NCBI GenBank assembly: GCA_032717465.1
Contig: CM064713.1
Span: 14,456,203-14,520,202, forward strand
Reading direction: 5' to 3'
Length of the DNA stretch: 64,000 nucleotides
Source of the DNA: Coenobita brevimanus
Taxonomy: Eukaryota > Arthropoda > Malacostraca > Decapoda > Coenobitidae
In this document: piece after piece, positions 27,912 through 40,357 of the stretch
Layout: each line of letters opens with the position of its first letter
Position numbering within the stretch: position 1 is the first letter of the stretch
Position numbers and translations under genes: made by a program
The notes under the pieces: generated by a model
Database searches by the model: none
What the model saw: only the letters and a program-made list of their open reading frames with translations
What the model was told of the DNA's origin: nothing

Positions 27912-29826
27912 TATATATCTATTGTCAGACGCCTCAATCCCGTTTGCGGTGGCCACAAACAAATCGCCTCCAGTTCGCCCTGTCCCCCGCCATTTCACTG
28001 CCCTGCTCCCGACTCACACCACCCTCTCTCATATACCTCTCCACCCCATCCCTCCATCTCATCTCATCCTCGGCCTCCTCCTCCCTCTTCCCCCCTCCAC
28101 CTAATTCACATACACTCTCTTCGTCAGTCTTTCACCCTCCATCCTCTCCACATGGCCAAACCACCTCAGTGTGTTCCTCATAACGCTTCCTATCACATCC
28201 ACATCCACACCACAACGCTCCTTTATATCCTCATTCGTCAGCCTGTTTCTCCATGTGACTTCACAGGCTCCTCTTAAATAACTCATTTCCACTGCTCTCA
28301 CTCTTGACTTGTGTCCTTCCTACAACGTCCAAGCTTCACTTCCATACGTTAGAGTTGGTATCATAATACTTTCATGTAGGAACTTTTTCACTTCCATGCT
28401 CACTTCCCTGTTTCTTATCACTGCTTTCAAAGAACCAGCAACCTTTCTTCCCTGCTATACCCTTTCAAGCACTTCACCCTCCAAACCTCCATCCTTACTC
28501 ATCACACTACCCAAGTACTTAAACGTACTCACATTTTCCAGTTCCTCACCATCCAACCTCGTGTACATTCACTGACTTCACCTCTCTCAAAGACCATCAC
28601 TTTACTCTTCCCTACATTCACCTTTAGATTCCGTTTCTTACACACTCTCCCAAACTCATCCACCAAGCCTTGCAGCTCCCCTTCGTCTTCACTCAACAAC
28701 ACAGTATCATCTGCAAACAACAGTACAGGGAGTTTCCAAACACTATCCTCTCTCACCAGGGCCACTCCAACATCCACTACCCTACCTTGTACCTCTTTTA
28801 TTACCCCATCCATGAACAGATTGAACAACCATGGAGACATGACACATCCCTGTTTCAACCCAACTCTCAAAGAGAAAAATTCACTTAGTTCACCATCCAC
28901 ACGCACTGCAGCCTTCGCATCATCGTACATACTCTTCACAGCATTCAACAGCTTCCCATCTACTCCATATATTCTTAACACTTTCCACAATCCTGGTCTA
29001 TCCACCCTGTCATATGCTTTCTCCAAATCCATGAAAGCCGCATACAACTTCTTTCCTTTCTCTAAAAACTTTTCCACTAAAGATCTAAGAATGAATATCT
29101 GATCTACACAACCTCTTCCCTTCCTAAAGCCTCCCTGTTCTTCTCCAACCAATTTCTCTGTTCTTTCTCTAACTCTGTCATTAAGTATCCTACCATACAC
29201 TTTTCCTATTATACTAAGAAGACAAATGCCCCTATGATTACCACACACTTCTTTTTCCCCTTTTCCTTTGTACAAGGGAATAATTATACCTGACTTCCAA
29301 TTCTCCGGGACTCTACCTTCCTCCCAGGCCAATCTGCACATCTTCCACATCCATCTCTCCCCCATGCTTCAGCATTTCACCACACACTCCATCAATTCCT
29401 GGGGCTTTCCCCGATTTACCTTTCTTCATTGCTTCCACAACTTCTATCCTACTGATTTCTTCCTGTCTTCTCACCTCCCTCCTTCTCCCAGTCATTCCCC
29501 AGCCACTTATACTCGCATTACTTCCATCCTCTATGTTCAACATTTCCTTAAAGTATTCTCTCCATCTGCTCACTTTTTCTCCCTTCTCCATTAGTAATCT
29601 ACCATTTTTATCTTTCACTCCCCTGCTAACTTCACTTCCACCCTGTTTTACTCGTTTCACCTCTTTCCAGAACATTTTCTTACAGTCCCTCCACTTTACA
29701 CTCAAATTCCTTCCAAATTCCTCATCCACTCTCTTCTTACTCTCTCTTACTAATCTTTTCACCTCTCTCTTTCTTTCTACATATAACTCTTTCTTCCGCC
29801 TCTCAACTTCTTCCACGCCCCTGTTT
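27912..29826 (-). mobile_element. RTE-like LINE, 5'-truncated, minus strand
   Basis: The minus strand encodes a pre-RT segment with WREYFKEMLNIE and GKAPGIDGVCGEMLK, then RT motifs SGIIIPLYKGKG, CGNHRGICLLSIIGKVYGRI, EQGGFRKGRGCVDQIF, AFMDLEKAYDRV, LKQGCVMSPWLFNLFMD and LLFADDTVLL. It ends with the WFGHVERM C-terminal motif near 28,150. There are frameshifts near 29,360 and 28,530. The endonuclease is missing. The 3' end reads GGCGTCTGACAATAG then a TATC/TA tail. It is highly similar to the plus-strand copy at 44,254-50,290. Clade assignment to RTE is tentative. Confidence 0.85.
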
Positions 29827-29854
29827 CTCATCTATTCATTGTATGCTTTCTTCT

Positions 29855-29855
<1 letters not shown>

Positions 29856-29903
<48 letters not shown>
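29856..29903. repeat. (TA)n microsatellite
   Basis: About 48 bp of TA sits about 30 bp beyond the 5' truncation point of the RTE-like LINE, so that LINE is bracketed by TA tracts. Confidence 0.9.
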
Positions 29904-29906
<3 letters not shown>

Positions 29907-30689
29907 ATATATATGGTATGCAGAGGGAGAGAGAGGGAGAGGGAGTGAAAAAGGAGTAAGCCTACTAGAAATCCATGAATACATGCAATCACGCACTAAC
30001 GAACGAACGAACGCACACACACAGAGAGGTCGGCGTCCTGCACCTCTCTCTGACAGATGTGAACTAAAGGCAAAAAAGAGGATTAAGGAACTGTAGCTAA
30101 GTTTTCACGATTCTGTACTTTTCTTTTATATTTCTTCCAGTTATAATCAGTGTCTGTATATATATTTACTTTTTTCCGAGGACATTTGCTTTTTCCACCC
30201 TTGCAATCTCATATCCCACATTTCAGCAAAGTTTTTCGTATACCTTCCTGCATACCGACCTACCTACCAGACTACCTGCCTACCCACTTACCTACCTACC
30301 TACATGCCTACCTAACTTCCTGCCCACCCAACCACCTACCTACTTGCCTACCTGCCTTGTTACCTACCACTCTGCCTGCCTTCCTGCTTTCCGCCTGGAT
30401 GCTGGGAGTGAGTGAAAATGGAATATAAACAACCCCCCTCCTTCGTGGGTTAAGGAACGGTCGATTACTCAGTGGGAGTTTGCCAGTTTGTTATGTCTAT
30501 TGTCCATTTCTACTGACATTTTGCATTTCCTTTGGCTTTGTTCCACATGTATCAACACACGGTGACGAAATAGGCAATCCATCAAAAGGTTGGAAGATTC
30601 TGGATATTGTTTATGAGATGTGAAAAAGCATACGACGCTTTTCTGGCTCAGTAGGTACGTATTTATATATCGTTTCTCCGACACTTAGG
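29904..30689. other. Non-coding with cryptic CCTA repeats
   Basis: 29,925-29,950 is GA-rich, 30,003-30,020 has CGAA and CA steps, and 30,240-30,380 is a degenerate (CCTA)n/(CCTG)n tract. I see no gene. Confidence 0.6.
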
Positions 30690-30791
30690 GCCAACGGCCA
30701 TACCACGTTGAGTGCACCGCTTCTCGTCCGATCAGCGAAGTTAAGCAACGTTGGGTCTGGTTAGTACTTAAAACACCAGATGCTGTTGGCA
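30690..30791 (+). pseudogene. 5S rRNA pseudogene with box C deletion
   Basis: It starts GCCAACGGCCATACCACGTT and continues through CTCGTCCGATCAGCGAAGTT, AAGCAACGTTGGG and GGTTAGTACTT, all hallmark 5S segments including box A of the internal promoter. It then jumps to AAAACACCAGATGCTGTTGGC, skipping about 19 nt that normally hold the GGATGGGTGACC box C. At about 102 nt instead of about 120, and without box C, it should not be transcribed by Pol III or fold normally. It could also be the head of a 5S-derived SINE, but I see no LINE-like tail. Confidence 0.9.
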
Positions 30792-31479
<688 letters not shown>

Positions 31480-31788
31480 GCAGAAGTAGCCATACCCATA
31501 GTGCATGTAGAGGATAGTTACGCATCTTTGACGATATAGGTATGTGTACAGGTTTGCATACATATATACCAATGCTACATGCTCATACATTATACTTGTA
31601 TATGATATATACACATAGACACAGACAGGGAGACATATACACATATACATACCAATAAGGTACATACACAGAGTCCCATACACAACCAACTAGACAAAAA
31701 CGACGTGCAGTATAAAAATACCTCTTGATTAAAACTCCCAACACAAGGACAGTACACGCACATGGACCAAATATGTATGTGTCTCGAC

Positions 31789-31789
<1 letters not shown>

Positions 31790-31881
<92 letters not shown>
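31790..31881. repeat. (CA)n microsatellite
   Basis: About 90 bp of uninterrupted CA directly precedes the tRNA-like head of a SINE. Confidence 0.95.
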
Positions 31882-31882
<1 letters not shown>

Positions 31883-32134
31883 GCTCGCTGGTGCAGTGGT
31901 AACGCTCTCGCTTGCCAACTGGTGGACGGGAGTTCGCGCCTCGCTCAGGTTGCGGAAAGTTTCACTGACGAAGTGGGTGGTTACTGTCCCCCTTGAGCAA
32001 GGGGACGGGTGTGTGCGTGTGTGAAGGTCACAGCCTTGCCCTTAGATCGGACTATATGAGCTGTCAGCTCCCTTCCGGGAGGGTAAAAGCTGACGATCAC
32101 GACCATCAAGTGATCCTGACCGACCCGGTGAATT

Positions 32135-32135
<1 letters not shown>
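31882..32135 (+). mobile_element. tRNA-derived SINE between CA tracts
   Basis: The head GCTCGCTGGTGCAGTGGTAA has a box-A-like TGGTGCAGTGG, and GGGAGTTCGCGCCTC at about 31,928 is box-B-like, 45-50 bp apart as in a tRNA-type Pol III promoter. An unrelated body of about 180 bp follows, ending at GGTGAATTACACAC, where a second CA tract begins. CA on both sides suggests insertion into a CA microsatellite or a CA-type tail. Confidence 0.65.
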
Positions 32136-32165
<30 letters not shown>

Positions 32166-32196
32166 ACACATACACACACATCTATCTATCTATCTA

Positions 32197-32239
<43 letters not shown>
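32136..32239. repeat. (CA)n, (TCTA)n and (TA)n compound tract
   Basis: CA to about 32,160, then TCTA units near 32,180-32,200, then TA to 32,239. On the minus strand this is the simple-repeat tail expected at the 3' end of the LINE that follows. Confidence 0.85.
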
Positions 32240-32241
<2 letters not shown>

Positions 32242-34765
32242 AGCTGTGTGATGAGGATAGGTTCACCAAGCAGAGAACAGGAGTCCATGGGGTCTGAAGA
32301 GGGCAGTAACTTGGCAGTTAACCATGTGATGGTATAATGCTTCAGCGATGTGATTGGGACTGAATATACATGTCTTTTTGGCGGTCAGTCGTCCTGTGGT
32401 TTCCCCTGGGAGCGATACCCCAAGCGAATGCTGGCGATCACCACATCACGCCGGTGGATGAGAGTGGAGTGCTTGCCATAGGTGTGTCGCACGCCACGGT
32501 AGATGTCATAGTGCTGGATGATGACACTAGATGGACGTTCAGCGTCGGTACGCAGGCGTAGGTCCTCCATAGACTCCTCGAGAAGGATTCTCCAGACATC
32601 TGTCTGGACATATGGAGGCTTGGGCGAGATTACAGGCTGCTCTGGTCAGGCGATCTGCCTGGTCGTGGCCGATGTGACCAACATGGGCTGGGATCCAAAT
32701 AAGAAAAACCCTGAGACTAAGAGCATAAGCCTGATGGAGGCGGGAGTAGAGGGAGGCGAGGAGAGGAGAGGGGAGTTGGCGATGGTTGCGAATCAAGGGA
32801 TTGGCACCTTGGGAATCACTGATGATAAGACTTGTTAGGTGATGAAAGAGAAGGAAGTCGAGAGTTATGCGTATAGCAGATAGTTCACACTGGGTACTGC
32901 TGGCCAAGTTGCTTGGCGGTGAGACGTGGACAAGACGGAGGAAGCAGAGTTAGTAAAGACGTTGCATGCAGCCCCCGCCCGGCTAATACCGACGACAGAA
33001 CCGTCAGTGTAGACGTGAGTAGGATGGAAAGTGTAGGTGTGGGCTATGGACTTAAGGGTTTCAGTAATGCTGATCTTTAAAAGGATTGGTAAACGGTCAG
33101 AAGCAGTGGCAGAAGGTGTGTAGTGCACAACAGGAGTCATACGTTTCCAGGTAGGGGAGGAAGGGTCTATAGGGATGGGAGTGACACGACCAACACGCAT
33201 ACTGCCGGGGTCACTGCCAGAAAGCTGGAGAGGACAGATGAATGCCGAACGAAATCTTTTTAGCCAGGATGCCAGGCCTTTCTCGTGCGTATCCCGGATG
33301 CGGTCTATGTGAGTGTAATCTGAAAAAATGTCAACCAGTCGGGAAGAAAGGAATGGAGCAAGAGACGGAAATGTCATCACACACTATATGGCAAAGCAGA
33401 CTCCATGCATATGGATGCAATAGGTTATGCGATACAGATTGAGTTCTCGAAGCATGCTGATTACTGGAGTAGACTTTGCGCAGCGAAGAATGAAACGCAT
33501 CGCCGGATTTTTGTGCCACTTGAAGTGGTCGGAACCGTGTTCGGGGGACAAGAGTGACAGGGATAGCATTATAATCAACGAGGGAGAGAATATATAATAG
33601 GTAGAAATGAGCGATTGCCGGGGATACTAAACCCATGCGAGTCAAAAGTGGGCGTTTCAGTGCAGTAGAGGCGTGTGTAGATTGTGTATATATACTGGAA
33701 TGGGTTAGATAGGGAAGACAGAGGAAACCCGACGTACGCAAAATCCTACACTACCTCACGACGAAAGCCGAGGAGGGTTATGGTTGTGCAAGCAAGCGTA
33801 TGAGTGAGGGATCGAGAAAACACTTGATATTGGGAGTGTTGATAATCAAACCACAGGTAGATGCAGCCTTGCATCTAGGAGATGTTGAAGAGTGACGGGA
33901 GAAGGGGAATGGATGCAGATATCAACAGCATAGGTTAGGATCAGAGAGGAGTCTGGGATTGGATCTAAAAGATGGAGGAGTCTATTCATGAGAAGATTGA
34001 AGAGAAAGGGGCTAAGTAACCCACCCTGAGGTGTGTCAAGACTGAAGGGTCGGTTATCACTAACCACCCCACAAAACAGAACCCGAGAGTGACGATGGGA
34101 CAGGTCGCTTTCCAGCCGGTAGAACTGGTGGCCTGAGACAGGTGGGCAAGTTCGTTAAGGATGACGTCACGGTTGACGACGCTGAATGCAGCTTTGAGGT
34201 CAATGAAGGGTGTGCAGGAGGAGGATGTGAGGTGAGTTATTCTGTAAGGCAATGTTGTGTTCTCTGGCCTGGGGGGAAACCAAACTGACGGGGAGAGATC
34301 TGGTCCTGAAGAAGATCGCGGAGCCTTGCTGTAAGAATTCTCTCGAGGACTTTGTAAATGCAGGACGTCAGGGAAAGGGGACAGAAATCAAAGGAATTAG
34401 GCTTAGGAATGGGAATGATGCAGGGTAGACTACCTTTTAGACTCAGGCTGAACAGTGACAGAGAGGGATTGCCAGGGACTTGAGCGATGAGTCTCAGTGT
34501 GGTATAAGTGATCCCGTCATCACCCGTGGCAGTTGCCGTGCCTTGCAATAGCACAAGGCGCGACTCATCACCGGTGATGGGTTCATCATCGAGGGGAGAG
34601 GGCGCGAGTCTCTGCAATACGTGCTGGCCCGTTTCCGAATAACGCCAGACAAACAGGTTATCCTTGAATTTGTCGGTCTCACGGCCGTTTTCTCTTATTC
34701 CCCAGCTCCACCTATCACTCTCGAATGGACAAGCGCTGCAATACCCGCTACAACCACATACCTAC
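32240..34765 (-). pseudogene. LINE fragment (RT + RNase H), copy B
   Basis: In minus-strand order: DDGITYTTLR and CIIPIPKPNSFDFCPLSL near 34,450, FIDLKAAFSVVNRDVILNEL near 34,190, DTPQGGLLSPFLFNLL near 34,000, TYAVDICIHSP near 33,920, a connection segment with KSTPVISMLRELNLY near 33,440, RNase H VYTDGSV near 33,000, ISDSQGA near 32,815 and WIPAHVGHIGHDQADRL near 32,690. Several frames are needed, so it is dead. Its 5' side is cut by the left inverted repeat of the MULE, and its 3' end carries a TA/GATA tail. 33,430-34,765 duplicates 16,975-18,335. Confidence 0.82.
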
Positions 34766-34771
34766 CCAGGC

Positions 34772-35297
34772 AGCATCTTTCCCAACTCTGGAAGAGTATA
34801 TACATAGGGAGATATTAGAACCAATCAGAGCGCGCGGAGCTAGACGATGACGTCATAGACATTATTGCCAGCTACGGTCTCAAAGTTAACTTTGAATTTA
34901 CGCAATTCAAGGCTTATATGATGTATTTATTTTAGTCAGACACATGAATTACTTCATAAACACTGATTTAACAACATTGTTATTTTCAGATGAGATGCAT
35001 CATGAAATATATTAGCTTTTATTGACTTGCCTTATTTGGTAATATTGCACAGTGGCTATTAATTCCTGCTCACAAAGTCGATACTAACTTTAAAAATATA
35101 TATTTTGATCGCATATGTGGCTAAATCGTATAGTGTAAATGTTATTATTAAAAGTTTAATGACATAAAAATGTTGTTGATACCTGATGGGATGAATAAAA
35201 CAATATATAAGATGTTACAGCTGATGGTATGTGACCCATAAGTGGCATACAAACTACAGACAACAACACTCCATCTACCTCGAGGCAAACTTCACCA
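34772..35297 (+). repeat. MULE left terminal inverted repeat
   Basis: It opens near TTTCCCAACTCTGGAAG and contains GACGTCATAGACATTATTGC and a TTTAATGACATAAAAATRTTG segment. It pairs with the reverse complement of 54,812-55,325 at roughly 85-90% by eye. The transposase ATG lies just inside at 35,339, so this repeat probably holds the promoter. Confidence 0.88.
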
Positions 35298-36973
35298 AGC
35301 CGCAAGACCTTACTCCAAAACCAAGAACTTCAACAACAATGGATTTAATCTTGGACTTTGAAAGTGATGGCTTTAAAAATGTTGACATTGAGAAGGAACA
35401 AGACTGTATTAAACTTAGAACAAACGTGAAGTGCAGAGAAGAATTCCAGCAGTGGAAAGAAATTTTTTGTATTAAAAATACGCAGTGTTTTAATTCTTAT
35501 AAATTGTACACAGTTGGCGAGAGAAAATTATTTCGCCAAAAACTAATGTCATCATGGTGTAAAGCATAAAGGATTAAAGAAAACTTCAACAGGGTAAGCA
35601 TATAGTATATGATACAAATCCTAATGAAATACTATATACAATTACTAATGGAATTACATATATAGTATACAGTCACTAATGGAATTACATATATAGTACC
35701 GTATACAGTAACTGAACGAACCTACTCTAACATCTTCGTTTCCATACATTTTTACAGTTGCGAGGTGTTCATGGATGTGACCATCAGTATTGTGCACAAG
35801 AGGACTCCTGAAAAGGTCAAGGATTTTCCATGTTTTGTAGAGATCCGTGGGCAACACAATCACTCCCTTCAAGCAGCAGAGAGTCTCAACCAGCTGCGAG
35901 TAGCAACAAATACAAAGAAGGTTTTTGAGAAGTACTTTGAGCAAGGTATTGTAATGCATTATTATTTATATTTTTGAAAGACCAAACTAAAAACATTAAT
36001 AATGATTAATAAGTATAGATGAGCATTGAAAATACTAGATGCTGTCTTTCAAGTGATTTGCAGCATAATTATCCATTTTTCATAATTTTGGGTTCTACAA
36101 GTATTTTGGTGATTTTAAAAGTGAAAAATTTTCATACATTGCCTTCCCTCACAACAAAAGTGTTGAATAAATATATTATGTGATAGATTTGCCTACTGGT
36201 TTTATGTAAGCTTAAATATGTAAGTTTTTTATTTAGATAAGAAAGAAGCTTTTAAGTACTGCATAAACTAAAATATGGTATAGACATAAAGTAAGTCTTC
36301 TATAGAGATGAAGAATAAGCTTTACATTATAAGCTAGAAAAAAATATGTTTAACCCGCCCAATTCCGACGTTTTCTGAGCCTTGATCCGCCCCAGTCTTG
36401 GCTTTTTTGGACCATTTTTTTTTTTTTTTTTGCTCAAACATTCGCTTTTGGTCAGAAACCAAGGAAAATCACAAAGAAAGGTCCCTTGGGTCCAGAAATG
36501 GCTTACCTGGAGCACATAAGTTTGACAGGTACTGCCATGCTCTATGAGTAGTCTTTTCGCCATACGTTTTCTATGGTGGCACGGGTACTCTGAACTGATG
36601 CAGTATACGTTTATTATCATGTATTCATATGTTGGAAATATGTATACCAGAAGTATATTGGGTTTTATACAGAAAAAACTGAGAAATAAGGTATGTACCA
36701 TTGTGCGACCCTAGCAAAATCAGTCGATTATGTCATCGATGGATAACAAACATCATTATTTCATCAGCTATTGTATTTTTTCATGTTCCATATTACTTTC
36801 ACAATAACATCATACCATTTTCAACTTTACATAATTGTTTGTACATATTTTGAGGCATTATGACAAGAATTAGCATAAAAGTAGCGCTTATTTACCAAGG
36901 AAGATCATTTTATTTCATGCTTTTTTCAACTCAGATTCTATTTTTTCACCTTTTAGATTACTTATAATACATA

Positions 36974-38359
36974 CAGTGCTCGTCAGAAGTATTCAGCGTT
37001 GTCCGCCGGGCGCGCAATACTTATGGCCCAAAAAGAATCACCCATTTTTAGGGGTAAGAATTGAGCCACAAGTTTGAGCTCCGAGCATGACGTCACGGTA
37101 GCCTGGGGCCTTCTGACGCGCTGGTTGGTTCCCGCCTCAGTCGCCCACGGGCTGCCTGAGAGAGAGGAACTCCGCCGAGTGTCCCTCTCAAATTGCGCCA
37201 TTTTTTACCGAGTGTCCCGCAGTGTTTTGGCCTTCAAAACTTTGTTATGGCACCTACCCGTGAACTATCGAGTGAAATCATATCCCAGATCATTGCTCTA
37301 AAGGAGGCAGGCCACCAGACAAAGGAAATTAGTGAATTAGTTGGTGTGGCACGATCGACAGTGCGTCGTTGGTGTGCGCGGTTTCGGGAGGAAAACAGTG
37401 GTGAAGTTCCCACAAAGAAACCGAGGTCTGGTAGGCCTAGGAAAACTTCCCCAAGGTCTGTTAATGTTTTAAAACGTGCAGTGGAGTTTAATCCTCGTGT
37501 GAGTGCAAGGAAAATTAAGGAGAGCAACCCAGAAGTGTTTGGTGAGGTGTCAGTGAGAACAGTGTCTCGTAGGGTGCATGAGCTTGGTTACACAAGTCAC
37601 AGGCCTGTGAAAAAGCCTCTTCTCTCTAGCAGCCAGAGAATTCGTAGGCTTGCCTTTGCTAATAAATATCTAAATTGGGGTGAGGAGCAATGGTTGTCAG
37701 TGTTGTGGTCTGATGAGGCAACGTTTAGTGTTACCTGTAACAGAGGAGCATGCAAAGGTAGTGACCCACTTGACCCACGGTATGTAGAAAGCACAGTTAA
37801 ACATCCTGATTCACTCATAGTATGGGGTTGTTTTTCAGGGAAGGGTTTGGGGAAGCTTGTTGTACTTCCCAAGAACCTCAGAGTGAATCAGGATGTTTAC
37901 CTGGAGCTTCTGTGTGATCGTTTACCAGACTCCTTCGAGCTAACAGGTGCACGAGTGTTTCAGCAGGACGGTGCACCTGCTCACAAGGCCAAATCGGTCA
38001 CCAATTGGCTTCGTGACTGCGAGGTATCATTCATGACAGACTGGCCAGGAAATAGCCCAGACCTCAACCCGATTGAAAACCTCTGGTACCTCGTAAAGAA
38101 GAGTCTCCAAGGGAAGGACGTGAGCTCTCTGCCTAAGCTGGAAGCCGCCATTCGTGACTCCTGGGACAAAATACCGCTCCAGCACCTCAGGAGCCTCGCC
38201 CTTTCACTTCCAAGACGTCTCAGGTCAGTGAAGAAACGTAAAGGCTACCCTACGAAGCACTAAAGGTAAATAAAATGCATTATTTATATGTTTTTTCAAT
38301 GTTGAAAGGTTTGTTTCTCAGGAGGGACGCAGGGCGCTCCATACTTCTGACGAGCACTG
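36974..38359 (+). mobile_element. Tc1/mariner-like element, apparently intact
   Basis: Terminal inverted repeats CAGTGCTCGTCAGAAGTAT (36,974) and its exact reverse complement ending at 38,359 are flanked by TA on both sides (36,972-36,973 and 38,360-38,361), the canonical Tc1 target duplication. It is 1,386 bp long with one uninterrupted transposase gene. Confidence 0.95.
37247..38263 (+). CDS. Tc1-type DDE transposase
   Basis: An intact frame of 338 codons from MAPTRELSS. The N-terminal HTH region includes KEISELVGVARSTVRRW, then a GRPRK AT-hook-like motif near residue 70 and a second HTH with VSARKIKE and VSRRVHELGY. Catalytic motifs are LWSDEATF (first Asp), VFQQDGAPAH (second Asp) and NSPDLNPIENLW (Glu). 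I count about 35 residues between second Asp and Glu, against 34 in classical Tc1. I chose the ATG at 37,247 over the upstream one at 37,193 because Tc1 transposases begin just before the first HTH. It would bind the 19-bp terminal repeats and integrate at TA. Confidence 0.93.
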   Translation: MAPTRELSSEIISQIIALKEAGHQTKEISELVGVARSTVRRWCARFREENSGEVPTKKPRSGRPRKTSPRSVNVLKRAVEFNPRVSARKIKESNPEVFGEVSVRTVSRRVHELGYTSHRPVKKPLLSSSQRIRRLAFANKYLNWGEEQWLSVLWSDEATFSVTCNRGACKGSDPLDPRYVESTVKHPDSLIVWGCFSGKGLGKLVVLPKNLRVNQDVYLELLCDRLPDSFELTGARVFQQDGAPAHKAKSVTNWLRDCEVSFMTDWPGNSPDLNPIENLWYLVKKSLQGKDVSSLPKLEAAIRDSWDKIPLQHLRSLALSLPRRLRSVKKRKGYPTKH

Positions 38360-38460
38360 TAACCCACTTACATGTTATACAATTAGTTTTATAGATGTAC
38401 TTGCTTTACGAAAAGAACTAGCATAAGAATAGCGCTTATTTACCAAGTGACAGCTTGGTC

Positions 38461-39240
38461 TTTCATGCTTTTTTCAACTCAGATTCTATTTTTTCACCTT
38501 TTTGATTACTTATAACATAACATATTACCCATTTACATGTTAGACAATTGCTTTTACAGAAGTACATGCTTTATGAAAAGAATTAGCATAGAAGTAGCGC
38601 TAATTTACATAGGTAAATCATGTCATGTCATTATTTTTTCACCTCTAATTTATTTTCTCCCCCTTTATAGTACTTCTCACATTACATTCTGGCCTTTTCC
38701 ATGTTAGACATTTGCTTTCACAGTAGTACACGATTTACAGTAAGCCTTATCCTAATAGAGAGAGAGAGAGAGAGTGAGGTGGGATGGTGGTACACTGGGA
38801 GACAGCTTATCCCATAATTGGTGGGTAAATTTAGAGCTCTTGGGGAATTTCCCACTCCTCTTACACCGTGAACAGAATTACTGACTGTATGTTCTATAAC
38901 TTTCAGCTTAGACTATTTTTCAACTTACATACTAACTTTACAGTAACTATACCTTTCATGCTTTTTTCAACTCAGATTCTACTTTTTCACCTTTGTGATT
39001 ACTTATAACATATAACCAATTTACATGTTAGACAATTTCTTTTACAGATGTACATGCTTTATGAAAAGAATTAGCATAGAAGTAGCGCTAATTTACATAG
39101 GTAAATCACGTCATGTCATTATTTTTTCACCTCTGAATTTATTTTCTCCCCCTTTATAGTACTTCTCACATTATATTCTGGCCTTTTCCATGTTAGACAT
39201 TTGCTTTCACAGTAGTACACGATTTACGGTAAGCCTTATC

Positions 39241-39289
<49 letters not shown>

Positions 39290-39290
39290 T
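38461..39290. repeat. Internal duplication in piggyBac 1 with GA/TA tracts
   Basis: 38,461-38,755 and 38,956-39,243 are near-identical, both opening TTTCATGCTTTTTTCAACTC and ending AAGCCTTATCCTAATA. Each is followed by a microsatellite, (GA)n at 38,756-38,775 and (TA)n(GA)n at 39,243-39,289. A third, shorter piece precedes the Tc1 insertion at about 36,870-36,970. Confidence 0.85.
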
Positions 39291-39778
39291 GTTGCCTCCC
39301 CCTCACCACTCTCGCTTTCACGAATCTGTCTGCGCTCTCCCGCCCCAACACTTTCACTTTCTGCTGCCCAAACCATCCCCACACCACTACTTCCTGCCAC
39401 AGAACACATAGAAGGAACATACCTGTGGAACAGTCGCGATGTGACGTCTGTCCCAATCCCACGTGGCGATATCTTTTCCTTCCCCAGCCAGGAAAATACG
39501 CCACCATGTACAGCTTCCTCGTCCTCGTCCTCATCTGATGGTATGTGTTGCTGCCTAGATGCAGCACGTGGTGCAGGCTGGCCGTCCCCTGCCCTCCTAT
39601 ATGTTATATATTTGACCTTCCTTGGGGAAGGGACCTCCTCATCACTGCTGCTGGTAACCTCCTCAGGCTGCATGTAATCGACATCGAGGGTGTCGTCGTC
39701 CAGTGGGGAAATTTTATCCCCTGTAAAGGTTTCCAGGGCGACTTGTATCTCCTCATCTGACAGCCCACGACGTGCCAT
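39290..39778 (-). pseudogene. piggyBac transposase, N-terminal fragment
   Basis: The minus-strand frame begins MARRGLSDEEIQVALE at 39,778, about 250 bp inside the right end. It continues with acidic stretches (DDDTLDVDYM, SSSDEEVPSP, SDEDEDEEA) like the acidic N-termini of piggyBac transposases. It runs into the (GA)n/(TA)n tract near 39,290, and no catalytic DDD core is present, so this is a remnant. The assignment rests mainly on position and acidity. Confidence 0.55.
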
Positions 39779-40357
39779 GTCTGACCTGGGTGACTGCTGA
39801 CAGGTAAGTGGAGGATCACAGGGTCAGGTGGGGTTAATCTGGGTCTAGGGGATTATCTGCCTGGCGGCGAGTAGGTGGAGCTTGCGTAGGCGGGCGAAAC
39901 AAAAATCAGGCGCGAATTTTGAAAAATGTGAAAATTATGCAACTTGCAATGTTGCCGCGTTAATTCACGTCGCCGGGACATGAGTGCACATCATGTGCGG
40001 ACGTTAATTCACGTCGCCGGGACGGCGCGGGTTAAGGTTAATATAATTAGCCTAAGCTGTCTATTGAGACTTCAGAAAGAAGCTTTTAAGTATAGCCAAC
40101 AACAAAATCGGTATTGCCTCAAACTTTAAGGATTACCACTGTCCTGTGAATCAGGGTATAGTTTCTATGTGTGGTGTTTTGAATCCTGAAACTATGACCC
40201 CTACACTCGAAAAGGCAACATCACTTCTGTTGTAGAGTCTAGTTTTTCTAAATGGAAAATCATAAGCACAATATTGAGTTACATCAACTGTAATACAGTA
40301 TTGTTTCCTCTATCAGTTAACGTAAATACTGTACAAACAAATAAATATTATACCATG

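Larger units (their letters stand above)
36354..40031 (-). mobile_element. piggyBac-like element 1, containing Tc1
   Basis: TTAA at 36,350-36,353 and 40,032-40,035 flanks ends CCCGCCCAATTCCGACG and, inverted, CCCGCGCCGTCCCGGCGACG. This is the TTAA/CCC...GGG signature of piggyBac. The right subterminal region has repeated GTTAATTCACGTCGCCGGGAC motifs. The N-terminal part of a transposase-like frame reads inward from the right end (39,778 leftward). The element is 3.68 kb including a 1.39-kb Tc1 insertion, and it lies in intron 2 of the MULE transposase. Confidence 0.8.
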
